From Mesostigma viride (lineage: Eukaryota > Streptophyta > Mesostigmatophyceae > Mesostigmatales > Mesostigmataceae): a stretch of DNA of 64,000 nt. The stretch spans positions 1,213,482 to 1,277,481 of the forward strand of contig RPFO01000389.1 of the NCBI GenBank assembly GCA_009746045.1, read 5' to 3'. The notes beneath the pieces were generated by a model, which was not told where the DNA came from, ran no database searches, and worked only from the letters and a program-made list of their open reading frames with translations. Every line of letters starts with the position of its first letter. The stretch's first letter is position 1. Shown one piece after another: positions 29,482 to 39,981 of this stretch. The position numbers and the translations under genes were made by a program.

Positions 29482-31127
29482 AGACCAGGCCTTGCTTCAG
29501 CTTGGGTGTCCCCAGTGGGCTGCTTGACCAAAGTACCAAGTGGTGACTGGTGCTTACTGGTTGACAGCCGGTCCTTCAGGGTTAGGTACACCCTCCTGGA
29601 CAGGAGTTGGTGTGGAATGTCACTCCTACCAGCTGAGAATCATGCCTGGCCCTCCCCATGGGGTTCAGAAGAGTCGCCAGGACTTAAGTCGACGCCTTTG
29701 GCCTCAAACAGTTAGGCCATGCAAGGGCAACCCGAATGCTGGTTCTTACAGGTTGCTGTACATATGTTTTCTAGTGCTTGTTTCCAACCTGTTGCTAATA
29801 AAGAACCTGGTTGTGTGACCATGTGGAACATGGTTGCCAGGGGCCACATTCTGGGTTATATAATGCTTGAATAAAACATAATCATGTCATTCTCATGTTG
29901 TTCTCATGGTTGTAATGTTTCTCTTGTGTAAAGTTCCAGGTCACCTATAAACCTGGAGGTTGGGGTGGGGTTCAATTCCCCAGCAGAGCCACAGCCTGGC
30001 ATGAGTGATTCCTGGGCTTAACACCCAGTGAAGACATGGGCTCCCCAATAAGGCAGTATTTGCAGGTGCTACCTGAGTCTCTTTGAGCATAAAAGGGAAA
30101 GGCTGGCCAAGGCGGGCGCCATAAGAACGGGCGCCTGTGATAACTGTGAAAGATCAGGAACTCACAATAGTACGTTCTTGGCATCCTTTAATCCCAGCCA
30201 TTGGACTAGGTAATGTGCCTTGACTTTAATCTAGCACCAAGTTCCCAAGGAAAGGTTGGGAGCTGACCAAGGGGTCAGGGGATAACCTGGGGTGACCTCT
30301 GATTCACTGGCCAGTACACCTAGCCTGGTCCAAGGGCAGATATGTTGTTACCCAAAGGAGGCAGGAACCTGGGCCCTCAAAGGTCTGATCAACCTCAAGG
30401 GACCAAGCGGTCTGTGGCTGAGTGGGCACAAGCAAGGTTAGGCTTGTTTCAAGCTGGTCCAGCTCCAAAAGAAGAAAGGGTTGGAGTTAGCATTTTGGGC
30501 AACCAATATGCTAAGTGGATGCAGTTTGGAAAGACCTTTCCAACGCCGTGCTGACCGCCTGAAACAGACAAGGGACGAGAAAGATATGAGGTCCCGAAGT
30601 CCTAGCCGTCCGTGGCCGACTAGGGTGCAGTCCTCTGGTATAGTGGACAGGACACGTGGCAGGCCGTGCCTGCACAGGCTTAGCCTGACTATCACGTGAC
30701 TGTGGTCCACGTAGACCAGAGGAGCAGCAGCCTGTGACTGGTGGTACTGGAGCTGGCACAGGTCTGCAAGGATACTAGGCCTTGCAGGCTTGTGACAGGT
30801 CCTGTACTTCCTAGGTTGCAGAGTCTAGGCAAATCCAGTTCGTCCTGGCTCTGCACTGATGCCAGTGGACGTTGAGGATTTGCTTGCACGCCTGCACGTG
30901 CCTCGTCACGCCGATGGGAACGAGGAACAACGCAAAGGATATAGCTTGGTCATGGGGGATGACCAGCTATCTTGGCAAGCACGAACCGAGGCGCCCACAT
31001 TGGACGTGGAAGTGCCACCGTGGTCGTGACTTGGTGCACGGGTTAAAAGGTTGCTGCCTGCAACTTTGGCTCATCCCGTTGTGCGTGAAAGACCAGGAGC
31101 TCACGCTCTGGGCTTTGTTGCTGACTG
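29482..31127. other. Downstream of the Copia-like element, no gene supported
   Basis: Two AATAAA-type signals (about 29798 and 29871) suggest the 3' untranslated region of the Copia-like element. At 29963-29983 a TGGGG-TTCAATT-CCCCA hairpin looks like a tRNA T-arm, but no other tRNA arm is present. The rest has no gene, LTR pair or repeat I could support. Confidence 0.5.
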
Positions 31128-31743
31128 TTTAACTATAGAGGTGGCCTTACTAGTTTAGGTAGCATTAGGCCGGTTAGAGGTAGAGGTGGCGGTAGAGGTG
31201 TAGGACGTAACAATGGACTCGGAGGAACTTTCGTAGGTAGAGAGCGAGACGACGATCCCCTGCCACATACGCCTTTGCATCAACCCTTCCGCGTCCAGGG
31301 AAACGAAGACGACACCTACTTGACAGGTAATGGGCGGGTCGCCTGCAAGCTGGGGAGGTAGTGCTGCCCGATTCGGGACACGCTCTGCCTAGACGCTAGA
31401 CCTGCTCGAAGCGGAAAAATCCTTTTATAGATAGCTCCTTTCCCTCGTTTTGTTTTCCTGAGAAATGTTGCTTACTGTCGTAGATAGGTGATGGTTCGGT
31501 TCGGCGATAGTGAGACGATTAGCGTCTTGGTAGGCTCCACCTTTTCCTTCGTGCTGCTGTTCATTAGACGGCCGCACCCGCAGAAATTCACTGGGTCGCT
31601 GATTTTAGGACTACGAGCGCTGGACCATTGCCGCCCTCGTAATGTCGCGGTGCTCCAGATAACCCAGCTAAGTCGACTCCTACTCCTCGTTCTCCTATCG
31701 TGACTTCTCAAGACCAACCAGGTGCGTTACCATTAGCCAGCGG

Positions 31744-32127
31744 CGTTCTTTTACTGCTCCTTCCCATTCTTCTAGCGATAATAGCCTAGCTAAATATTAC
31801 GTAGTGATTACGCCTCAATGGTCTGCCATTTTCCTTTCCTGGTCCGACGCTAGAAAGATAGTTCAGAACCGTGTATACAACGTAACGAGATACAAGAAAT
31901 TTATGTCCTTTGAGGAAGCTCAGACCTACCTCTTGAATCATAGTGAATCAGATCTGGGTCTCCATTCTCGTCCTGCTCCTCATGCTCGTCCTTCTGTAGA
32001 CAGTCTTGTTTTTGTTACACCACCTCCATCACCTTCTCGTCCTACGGTGTTACCCTCTTCTAGTGCAGATACCCCTCTCACCTTAGAGTTTGGTTCTCTA
32101 TCCATTACTGTGGTTAAAAAGGATTGA
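31744..32127 (+). pseudogene. Gypsy-B ORF1, RNase H1 N-terminal/viroplasmin-like
   Basis: The frame matches Gypsy-D ORF1, but the ATG that starts the Gypsy-D copy reads ATT here, so the normal start is lost (a GTG at 31804 is the next in-frame candidate). The domain is otherwise intact: YYVVITPQWSAIFLSWSDAR KIVQNRVYNV-type core, then KKFMSFEEAQTYLLNH. A Ser/Pro-rich tail ends LEFGSLSITVVKKD. See the Gypsy-D copy for interpretation. Confidence 0.7.
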
Positions 32128-32246
32128 TTTTACTTGTTTTCTTTGTTTAGGACATTCAAGGTTTTTCCTTTTGCCTTCCTTGCTTCAATTTAGGTTCCTA
32201 TCCTTTTCTTAAGGCAACTTTCATTGTTCTTTCTTTATAATTAAAC

Positions 32247-33017
32247 ATGGATCCAGTGGGTGGAGAGATGTCGCCTTTATCTAACGCTAATGCTAATAAT
32301 ACTACTAATAATAACAATAATAACAACAATACTTGTGGTAACAGACGGGACTCCTTGGAAACGGTGCACCATCTCACTCCTCAAGGTAACTTGCGTACCT
32401 CACCTCCTTCCCCTACTACTGGTGGTCGCCGTCGTCCCTCTATTACCCCACCTACCTTTGAACAACGTGTCAGATTTAGTGATGACCCCTCCTTCATCCT
32501 GAACCAGGCCCCTGTCCCTCCTGCAACCTTGGCTCAACCCTCAATTAGGTCCTCACTCCCTGACAATGCTTCTAGGCCTCCTCCTCACCCTGTGCCTTCC
32601 ATCCCTGCTTATAACACAGGTCGTACCTCTGCCCCTGTCGGCCCTTCTGGTCGCCCTAGTGCAGTCCCATTTTATCCTCCTGCTTCGTGGTCCTACCCTG
32701 ACACGGCCTACGAGGCTGCCCAGGTCCCTACCCGTGTAGCAGAGTTAGAAGTTAATAGTGATTTCAGCACCATGCCTCTAGATGACAGAAATTATGATCA
32801 TTTTGCCTACTCCTCCCTTCGTGAACAATATACTGTTCCCTTCTCCTATGGGCACCATCCTGAGACGGTTGCCCCTTCCAGACCCCTATCCAAAACCTTT
32901 CGTCTTCCTTCTTTCTATCCCTCTTATGTAGCAGTTGAAGACAGTGGTCCTATGGGTAAATCTGATCCTTCCCATCCTCCTAAGCCCCCTGCTCTTCCCC
33001 TCTTTGCCAAGTGCTAA
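32247..33017 (+). CDS. Gypsy-B gag, N-terminal part
   Basis: 256 residues from MDPVGGEMSPLS. An Asn/Thr-rich stretch from AAT/AAC repeats is followed by NRRDSLETVHHLTPQGNLRT, a Pro-rich linker, and STMPLDDRNYDHFAYSSLRE. It ends at FAKC-stop because AAGTGCTA is inserted relative to Gypsy-D. The gag body continues in another frame (NLPKLDVKSTPQQFF) until the SDR-3 insertion at 33061. Confidence 0.8.
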   Translation: MDPVGGEMSPLSNANANNTTNNNNNNNNTCGNRRDSLETVHHLTPQGNLRTSPPSPTTGGRRRPSITPPTFEQRVRFSDDPSFILNQAPVPPATLAQPSIRSSLPDNASRPPPHPVPSIPAYNTGRTSAPVGPSGRPSAVPFYPPASWSYPDTAYEAAQVPTRVAELEVNSDFSTMPLDDRNYDHFAYSSLREQYTVPFSYGHHPETVAPSRPLSKTFRLPSFYPSYVAVEDSGPMGKSDPSHPPKPPALPLFAKC

Positions 33018-33061
33018 CCTTCCCAAGTTGGATGTCAAGTCTACCCCTCAACAGTTTTTCA

Positions 33062-35567
33062 TGTCCCACGTAGCTCCCACAAAAACCAGCATCTTCATTA
33101 AAACAATAAGTGGAAGCATACATGTGACACTGTTACGCCTCGGGTTTCTACCACTACCTCTACCTCTACCTGGCCTGATGCTACCTAAACTAGTCAAGCC
33201 GCCTCTAGTTAAACCCCTAGCGAAAGACGAACGAGACGATCCAGATCTCAGTGCATTAACGTAAGTATTACTATAATACGCCATAAGCCATTTACACAAC
33301 CCGTTTACTCCAGGAATAGAGGAAGGAAACACAACTACACTGCCGTGACCCAAGCCTATATGTGTTAATTCATTTAACACACGCCGAGTGCACACACGAG
33401 AGGTAGAACGTGCATAAATGGTCACCAACGGTCCAACACACTCGGGCCGACCTGGCCCTCGCCTACAGATGCACGCTGGTCCACTACATTCTACCAAAGG
33501 ATCAGGACCACTAATAAAGTACGCGGCGCGGCGCCCAAAGGCACCCAATGTACCACGGTACTGTTACGAGGACAATAGTGTCCCAGTAGGAACTACACGT
33601 AAACCTAGAGACAACCAAGGCAAAGGACCTAATTTACGTCCGTAACTACAACGAATTGTTACGCGACGTAACAGACACGTTTGACATGCCCGGAGGCACG
33701 CCGTTCAAGGCCCTTCATGAAGTACGTTGCCCTAGAGGCAACCAAGACAAGGGTGGGTGGGTGGGGAGCAAAGAAAGAGGCCGACAAAACCAGCCAGAGC
33801 GGCTTTTAGTCGCAAAACCTCCCTTATCCCTAGCTAACTGACGTCATTAAACCCTTATGTTCAGTGATGCTAGTAAGACGCTAACCGTACAGACCGGGGG
33901 TAGAATATCCCGAATCTGCACGGCTAGTATTAAATAATGCGTAGGTTGTTCTTTTCAGGGGCACTGCACCTCACGCCCCGTTCCGCCCGGGTATAATCAA
34001 CCCAAGCGCGGAACGCACATTTTATTTAATTCATTTTTCAACCATGCACTATACTGCATCTACTAATCACAAAAGCTCTAGCCAAACAGCTACGAGAAAA
34101 CACTACGACCTATAAGCCGCTCATCCAGCGGCCTCTTGTTCCCGCATTCACGTATAGAAGAAACTCCGTTCAAAGAACCCCGATTCATGTCCCACGTAGC
34201 TCCCACAAAAACCAGCATCTTCATTAAAACAATAAGTGGAAGCATACATGTGACACGTTTGACATGCCCGGAGGCACGCCGTTCAAGGCCCTTCATGAAG
34301 TACGTTGCCCAATCACCCCCGCCCTGGCTTTCCCTTGAAGCCGCACTCCACCTTGCTCGTTGTCACAAGTGACCGCCCTGCCGCAAAACGGGAGCCCCCC
34401 CACATTGGGAGGCGTGTGCCCGGCGGCTGTGGATGCATGGCCAGGCCCAAAAAGGCCCAGCGCATTTGCACTGCGATTGCGCACGGCCAGCCTATCATGA
34501 CCCCTCTCGGGGCCCCGAGTCGGTACCGCTATGGCCGTCTCCCCATAGACCCGGGGTGCTTCGAGAAAAAACGTGGACCTAGCCCAGGCCCCGCCAGCCC
34601 GGATGCCCGAGGCCACAGCCCCAGGCACCTGGCTGAACGAGAGTCCGTTCAGCCAAGACCGCATTCCCCCCGAGGTTTCTATGCGTGGGGAAAAAATTTC
34701 TAGCTTAGGCGCTTTTCCTATCGCCGTCCCCAGCCCCAACCCCCCCCCCTCGGCGGAAGGCAATTGCAAAGTTTGCTGGCCAGCAGCAATTTCCGAAGAA
34801 AAAGCCTCAGGCCGCGGACCGAGACACGGGTCGCCAGTGCCAGCCATCCGGCTCCAACCCGGGGTGCAAGCATCCCCAGGTACGGAGCACCAGCTCGCGC
34901 ACTGGGCCGACCAAGCGACAGTTGAGCACCTGTCACGGCACCCGGCCCACCAAAGACCCCAAGCTGGGGAAAAGGTGCGGACCGGAGGTAATCATTTTCT
35001 TTTCTTTTAGTTAACCGGCCGAGGAACTACGCCTGGCCGGTTAACAACTGGAAGTCTCACCACTGGCCAAGTGGCCGGTGCAACCAGTGCTTTTGGGATT
35101 TTGCTCCGCAGCACCCATAGCTGCGGCTGCCGCCGCAACGACAACGAGCAAAGAAAGAGGCCGACAAAACCAGCCAGAGCGGCTTTTAGTCGCAAAACCT
35201 CCCTTATCCCTAGCTAACTGACGTCATTAAACCCTTATGTTCAGTGATGCTAGTAAGACGCTAACCGTACAGACCGGGGGTAGAATATCCCGAATCTGCA
35301 CGGCTAGTATTAAATAATGCGTAGGTTGTTCTTTTCAGGGGCACTGCACCTCACGCCCCGTTCCGCCCGGGTATAATCAACCCAAGCGCGGAACGCACAT
35401 TTTATTTAATTCATTTTTCAACCATGCACTATACTGCATCTACTAATCACAAAAGCTCTAGCCAAACAGCTACGAGAAAACACTACGACCTATAAGCCGC
35501 TCATCCAGCGGCCTCTTGTTCCCGCATTCACGTATAGAAGAAACTCCGTTCAAAGAACCCCGATTCA
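33062..35567 (-). mobile_element. SDR-3, non-autonomous DIRS/PAT-like element carrying a solo Gypsy LTR
   Basis: Minus-strand order: A1 35567-35146 (422 bp), internal 35145-34311 (835 bp), B1 34310-34188 (123 bp), A2 34187-33766, spacer 33765-33733, B2 33732-33062. B2 is enlarged by a 543-bp solo LTR. The two A copies look identical. The spacer carries GGGTGGGTGGGTGGGG on the plus strand. Target: CAGTTTTTCA|CTTTTATTATG, matching uninterrupted Gypsy-D gag. Only a shared TTCA at the crossover is seen. The internal part has one 184-residue minus frame (34293-34847) with no recognisable domain. Confidence 0.85.
33131..33673 (-). repeat. Solo Gypsy LTR inside SDR-3
   Basis: 543 bp, TGTTACG...CGTAACA, flanked by GACAC on both sides (33126-33130 and 33674-33678). 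The other copy of the same SDR-3 repeat, at 34188-34310, shows the empty site ACATGTGACACGTTTGAC. This is LTR-LTR recombination after a complete Gypsy insertion. Confidence 0.95.
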
Positions 35568-36050
35568 CTTTTATTATGCTGCTTACCCAGAACACAGAGT
35601 CGTGGCAAAATCATAATAGATGGCGTCTTCCTGCATGATGCTGTTTTAGTCCCTCACTATCTTACTACCTGTATTACCCCTGAGCTTGCTAACCTCATTC
35701 AGTGTGAATCCTTGGCCTCTCATGCCTACCCTAACTCAGTAGCAGAATTGTTTATGCGGTTAGAGAGCCATTTAGTTCCTCCTGATGCAGATTGGCAAGA
35801 TAGATTATCCTTTGGTACTTTGCAGCAAGGTACTAAAACGTTTAAGGAGTATATGAAAGAATTTGATGCACAGATGGTACAAATTAGGGATTTGTCGGGC
35901 GCAGAAGTACGTGCTCGTTTCCTTCAAGGCCTCAGTAGACCCTTATTACGTGAGGTAAAGCGCCAGTTCTCTGCCTACCGTTTTACTGATCTACCCCTCA
36001 AGCATGTGCGACAGCATCTCTTAAGAGTAGCAGATTTCTTCCGGTTACCG
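35568..36050 (+). pseudogene. Gypsy-B gag, middle part after SDR-3
   Basis: Encodes LLTQNTESWQNHNRW (one frameshift near 35630), TCITPELANLIQCESLASHA, YPNSVAELFMRLESHLVPPD, EYMKEFDAQMVQIRDLSGAE and ARFLQGLSRPLLREVKRQFS, ending at VADFF. The zinc knuckle is missing because the element breaks off here. Confidence 0.82.
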
Positions 36051-36084
36051 TGCTGCCCCGGTGAGAAAGACGGTCAGTGAGGAG

Positions 36085-36256
36085 AAGGAGGTGAGGTACG
36101 CAGATTACCTTGAGGAGTGAGATGGTGCACCGTTTCCAAGGAGTCCCGTCGGTTACCACGAGTATTGTTGTTATTATTAGTAGTATTATTAGTATTATTA
36201 GTATTATTGGTATTATTGGTAGGTATAGGCGACATATCTCCACCCACTGGATCCAT
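36085..36256 (-). pseudogene. Gypsy-C gag N-terminus
   Basis: Begins MDPVGGDMSPIPTNNTNN with an Asn/Thr repeat from ATT/AGT triplets, then NTRGNRRDSLETVHHLTPQG. Broken off at the junction with Gypsy-B after about 57 residues. Confidence 0.85.
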
Positions 36257-36378
36257 GTCTAATTAATTAAAAAGAAAAACAATGAAAATTGCCTTAAGAA
36301 AAGGATAGGAATCTAAATGGAAGCAATGAAGGCAAAAGGAAAAACCTTGAATGTCTTGAGCAAAGAAAACAATTAAAA

Positions 36379-36624
36379 TCAATCCTTTTTAACCACAGTA
36401 ATGGATAGGGAACCAAACTCTAAGGTGAGAGAAGTATCTGAGCTAGATGAGGATGCAGCCCGTCTAGGGGGAGAAGAAGGAGGGGTAGCAAAGACTAGGG
36501 ATTCCACGGGAGGACGACCATGAGGAATAGAACGTACATGTAGGCCTAAATCTGATTCACTATGGTCTATAAGGAACTGCTGAGCTTCTTCAAAGGTCAC
36601 AAATTTCTTATACCTAACTACGTT
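36379..36624 (-). pseudogene. Gypsy-C ORF1, C-terminal part
   Basis: Minus strand: NVVRYKKF then MTFEEAQQFLIDHSESDLGL, a Pro/Ser-rich region and LEFGSLSITVVKKD. The N-terminal part with YYVVITPQW lies beyond the R2-like insertion at about 39302-39420. Confidence 0.8.
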
Positions 36625-36636
36625 ATATATACGGTT

Positions 36637-39301
36637 CGCTCAGCCGGGCCATGACCCGCTTGGAAATGGCCAAGCTGGCCCCCGCCAATGCGGCTACCCT
36701 GGCGGCCTTGGAGGCTCTTCACCCTGCGGAGCCCGGATTCCAGCTGCCCGTGCCGGACCCCCTGCCGGCCCCCCTCCGGCTGGACCGCGACTGCTTCCTG
36801 GAGGTGATGCGTGCGGTCCCGCGGGCTTCCTCTACCGGGCCGTCGGGCTGGCGCTAGGAGCACTTGGAGGTCCTGGTGGGGCATGGGGGCGAGGACATTC
36901 TCTTTGACACCCTCATTGACCTGGCGGCTGGTCGCGTTCCTCCCGCTGCGCGCGAGTGGTTAGCGGGCGCTCGCCTCCTCGCTCTGCTCAAGGGTGTCTT
37001 GCCCCCCCCCCGAGGGCAAGGTGCGCCCGATCGCCTGCGGTGAGGTGCTCCGCAAGCTCGTGGGCAAAGTGATCTGCCGCCAAAAGGCGCCCGAGCTCCG
37101 TGCCTTTTTCTGCCCGCCCCTCGCAGCGGGTGAGACCTCGGTGGCGGCCCAGCTGGGGGTGACGACTCCAGGCGGGGCGGATATCCTCATCCATTCGGTG
37201 CAGGCCTACCTCGAGGCCCACCCCACCCACGCTGTCGTCAAGGTCGACTGCCACAACGCGTTCAACAGTCTGTCCCGCGCCAGCATGTTTGCGGCCGTCA
37301 TGGAGTCCTTCGAGGACTTGTACGCTTGGACAGCCGTGTGCTACGGCCAGCCCGGCCAACTGGTTCACATCATGGAGGACGGCACTCGCGGCGGCCTGCT
37401 GTCGCGGTCGGGCACCCAGCAAGGGGACCCCCTGGGACCCCTGTACTTTGCCGCCCCCCTCCAGGGCTGCCTCCAAGCGGTCCATGCTGCCCACCCGGCG
37501 GTCGCTATTCAGGCCTACTTGGATGATATCTACCTTCTGGGCCCTGTGCCGGACACCACCGCGGCTCTGCTGGCACTGCAGACCGCGGTGGCCGACATCA
37601 ACCTCCAGTTGACCCTTGCCAAGTGCGCGGTGTACTCGCCCCAAGGTGATTGCTCCGGCTTTCCGCCCCAGCTCTTGGGCCGGGACGAGCGCCTCCATGG
37701 GTTGGATGTCCTCGGCGTTCCGGTTGGCGACCCCGCGTTTGTCATCGATGCTCTGCGGGCCGCCCTCGAGGCACGCACTGAGGTACTGCCCTTGATTGCG
37801 CGCCTTCATGATTCGCAGACCAAGGGTCTGCTTCTGTGGTTTTGCGCTCACCCTCGCGTCGTTCACTGGCTCCGGGGCGCTCTTCCGTCTCAGGTCCGGC
37901 TGGCCGCCGAGGGCCACGACGAACGCATCCAGTCGGCCTTGGCGCAGCTGGTCCCGGGCCCCGACCTCCCGCCACATGCTATTCGCATTGCCTCCCTGCC
38001 TGCACGGATGGGTGGCTGCGGTCTGACTCGTGCCGCCCGGCTGGCCCCAGCAGCATTTTTGGGCTCCGTCGCTCAGTCGTGGGCGGAAAGCTGCCGGCTC
38101 CTGCCCCTTTTGGCAACGGCAGCGCCTGACCTCCTGGACCCCAGCAGCCCTTTGCCCTTCGTCACCGCCATCCAGGAGGCCTATGCTGAGATCCAGCAGG
38201 CCTGTTCTCCCGTCCGTGCCGCTCAGGCGGTACAGCGCCACCTCCCTCGCGGCACTCCCTCGGTCGCCTCCGTTCAATCTCCCGCCGCATTCCCTGCTCG
38301 CGTCATCGATAAACACCAGAAAACCTACGCGGGTATTCTGCACACGGCTGATTGGATTGCTCTTTTCGCGGACCTCAACGCCCAGGGACGTGCGTGGCTG
38401 TTCTCGCTTTCCTTGCGGAGTGTGGGCTCGGCGTACCTTCGTGCTCTTCCCATGGCCCCCCCATTCGCCTTGGCTCCCAGCCACTACTCGGTGGCGCTCC
38501 GGCACCAGCTATTTGCCCCGCAGCCTCTTGTTCCGGCCGGGCGGCCTTGTGGTAGCTGTGGGCAGCCGCTGGATCCCACGGGGACTCACTACCTTGCCTG
38601 CATGGGGGGCCAACAGAATCAGAATTGGTATTTGTATTTGCACACTGTCCTCCTGACGGTGGTGCTCGCCATGATTCGGTCGGTTTTCCCCCACGCGAAC
38701 ATCCGGTCCGAGGATGCGGATGGCGCTGCCTTCTATTCCCCCAACCACCGGCCTGACATCGTGGTGCTGGACTTTGAGGGGGGTGGCCGGCATCTGCTTA
38801 TTGACGTTTCGGTGGCGCGGCCCTCGGCTCTTAGCCACGTGGCTGGGGCCTCCCTCACGGCAGGTTACACGGCGGACCGGGCGGAGCGGGCCAAGCTCCT
38901 GGCCTACGGCGACGTCGGGCACCATCGTGTGGTGCCCTTTGTCCTGGAGGAGTTTGGGGCCATGGGGCCCCTGACCTCCGCCTTCTTCAAGGAGTGTTGC
39001 CGGCTCCGGGAGGACCGGCTGGACCTGGAGGGCCAGCGGGCCCCATGGTCGGCGCGGACCTGGACGTCATATTGGCGTCAGCGCTTGTCGGTGGCGCTGA
39101 CTCGGGCCATGGCTGACATCATGCTCCGCCGTACGCGGGCTGATTTTGCGGTGCAGCAGGGCTATTAGGTTCCTCCCGTTAGGCGTTTCCATTGGTCTTA
39201 TCGTAGTATAGAGCTTTGACATGGCTCTGTATATAGGTTTATAGCTGGGCGTTTGTTTTGGTTTGAGTGATTTCACTCTGCTGTAAGTAATTATATTTTT
39301 A
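36637..39301 (+). mobile_element. R2-like non-LTR retrotransposon, 5'-truncated, 12-bp target duplication
   Basis: Flanked by ATATATACGGTT at 36625-36636 and 39302-39313. Removing the insert rejoins the Gypsy-C ORF1 exactly as in Gypsy-D. The 3' end is AT-rich (TAATTATATTTTTA) with no pure poly(A). The 5' end starts inside or just upstream of the RT domain, so the N-terminal DNA-binding part is missing, as expected from incomplete reverse transcription. Confidence 0.92.
36651..39168 (+). pseudogene. Reverse transcriptase with C-terminal restriction-like endonuclease
   Basis: Frame 1 (36651-36993) carries ASSTGPSGWR then TAG (36855-36857), then EHLEVLVGHGGEDILFDTLI. A shift at a run of about ten C (37002-37012) leads into EGKVRPIACGEVLRKLVGKV. 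RT motifs: VKVDCHNAFNSLSRASMFAA, RSGTQQGDPLGPLYFAAPLQ and AYLDDIYLLG (YLDD at 37516-37527). C-terminus: C-G-S-C ... H-Y-L-A-C (CCHC-type), then RPDIVVLDF ... LIDVSVARPS, the PD-(D/E)xK nuclease of the R2/NeSL-type LINEs. One stop plus one homopolymer shift inactivate it as written. The shift could be a sequencing error. Confidence 0.88.
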
Positions 39302-39981
39302 ATATATACGGTTCTAAACTATCTTCCTAGCGTCGGACCAAGAAAGGAAAATGGCGGACCATTGAGGCGTAATCACTACGTAATATTTGGCTAAGCTATT
39401 ATCGCTGGAAGAATGGGAAGGAGCAGTAAAAGCACGCCGCTGGCTCATGGTAACGCACCTGGTAGGTCTTGTGACGTCACGCTAGAAGTAGAAGGAGTAG
39501 GCGACTTAGCTGGGTTATCTGGAGCACCGAAAGCAGCACGAGGGCGGCAATATTCCAGCGCTCGTCCTAAAATCAGCGACCCAGTATCTCTGCGGGTGCG
39601 GCCGTCTAATAAACAGCAGCACGAAGGAAAAGGTGTAGTCTACCACGACGCTAATCGTCTCACTATTGCCGAACCGAACAATTATCCTCTATCTACGACA
39701 GGAAGCAACCATACGCAGGAAAACAAAGCGAAGGAGCTATCTAACAAAGCGAAGGAGCTATCTATAAAAGGATTTTTCCGCCACGAGCAGGTCTAGCATC
39801 TATAGGCAGAGCGTGTCCCGAACCGGGCAGCACTACTCTCCCAGCTTGAAGGCGACCCGCCCATTACCTGTCAAGTGCGTGTCGTCTTCGTTTCCCTGGA
39901 CGCGGAAGGGTTGTTGCAAAGGCGTATGTGACAAGGGATCGTCGTCTCGCTCTCTACCTACGAAAGTTCCTCCGGAACCAT

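Larger units (their letters stand above)
31128..36050 (+). mobile_element. Gypsy-B, 5' half only, split by SDR-3
   Basis: Begins in the last ~85 bases of the 5' LTR (CGTAACA ends at 31212). It runs through leader, ORF1 and gag to 33061, is interrupted by SDR-3, resumes at 35568 with FIMLLTQNTESWQ-type gag and ends at ~36050 at the codons ADFF. From 36085 the sequence is Gypsy-C in the opposite orientation, separated by about 35 bases of unassigned DNA. No pol is present. Confidence 0.88.

Noticed and set aside
29955-29995. tRNA-like T-arm (TGGGG-TTCAATT-CCCCA), possible tRNA or SINE promoter
   Set aside because: No acceptor stem partner, no D-arm and no anticodon arm with a 7-base loop could be found upstream.
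33062-35567. Interpretation of SDR-3 (and SDR-1, SDR-2) as ordinary LTR elements or tandem satellites
   Set aside because: The internal region lies between an A and a B, not between two full A-B units. An LTR element would read A-B-internal-A-B. Clean target rejoining also argues against random satellite duplication.
36994-38505. Long minus-strand frame opposite the R2-like RT
   Set aside because: It is an antisense shadow of the GC-rich RT frame, with no recognisable motif.
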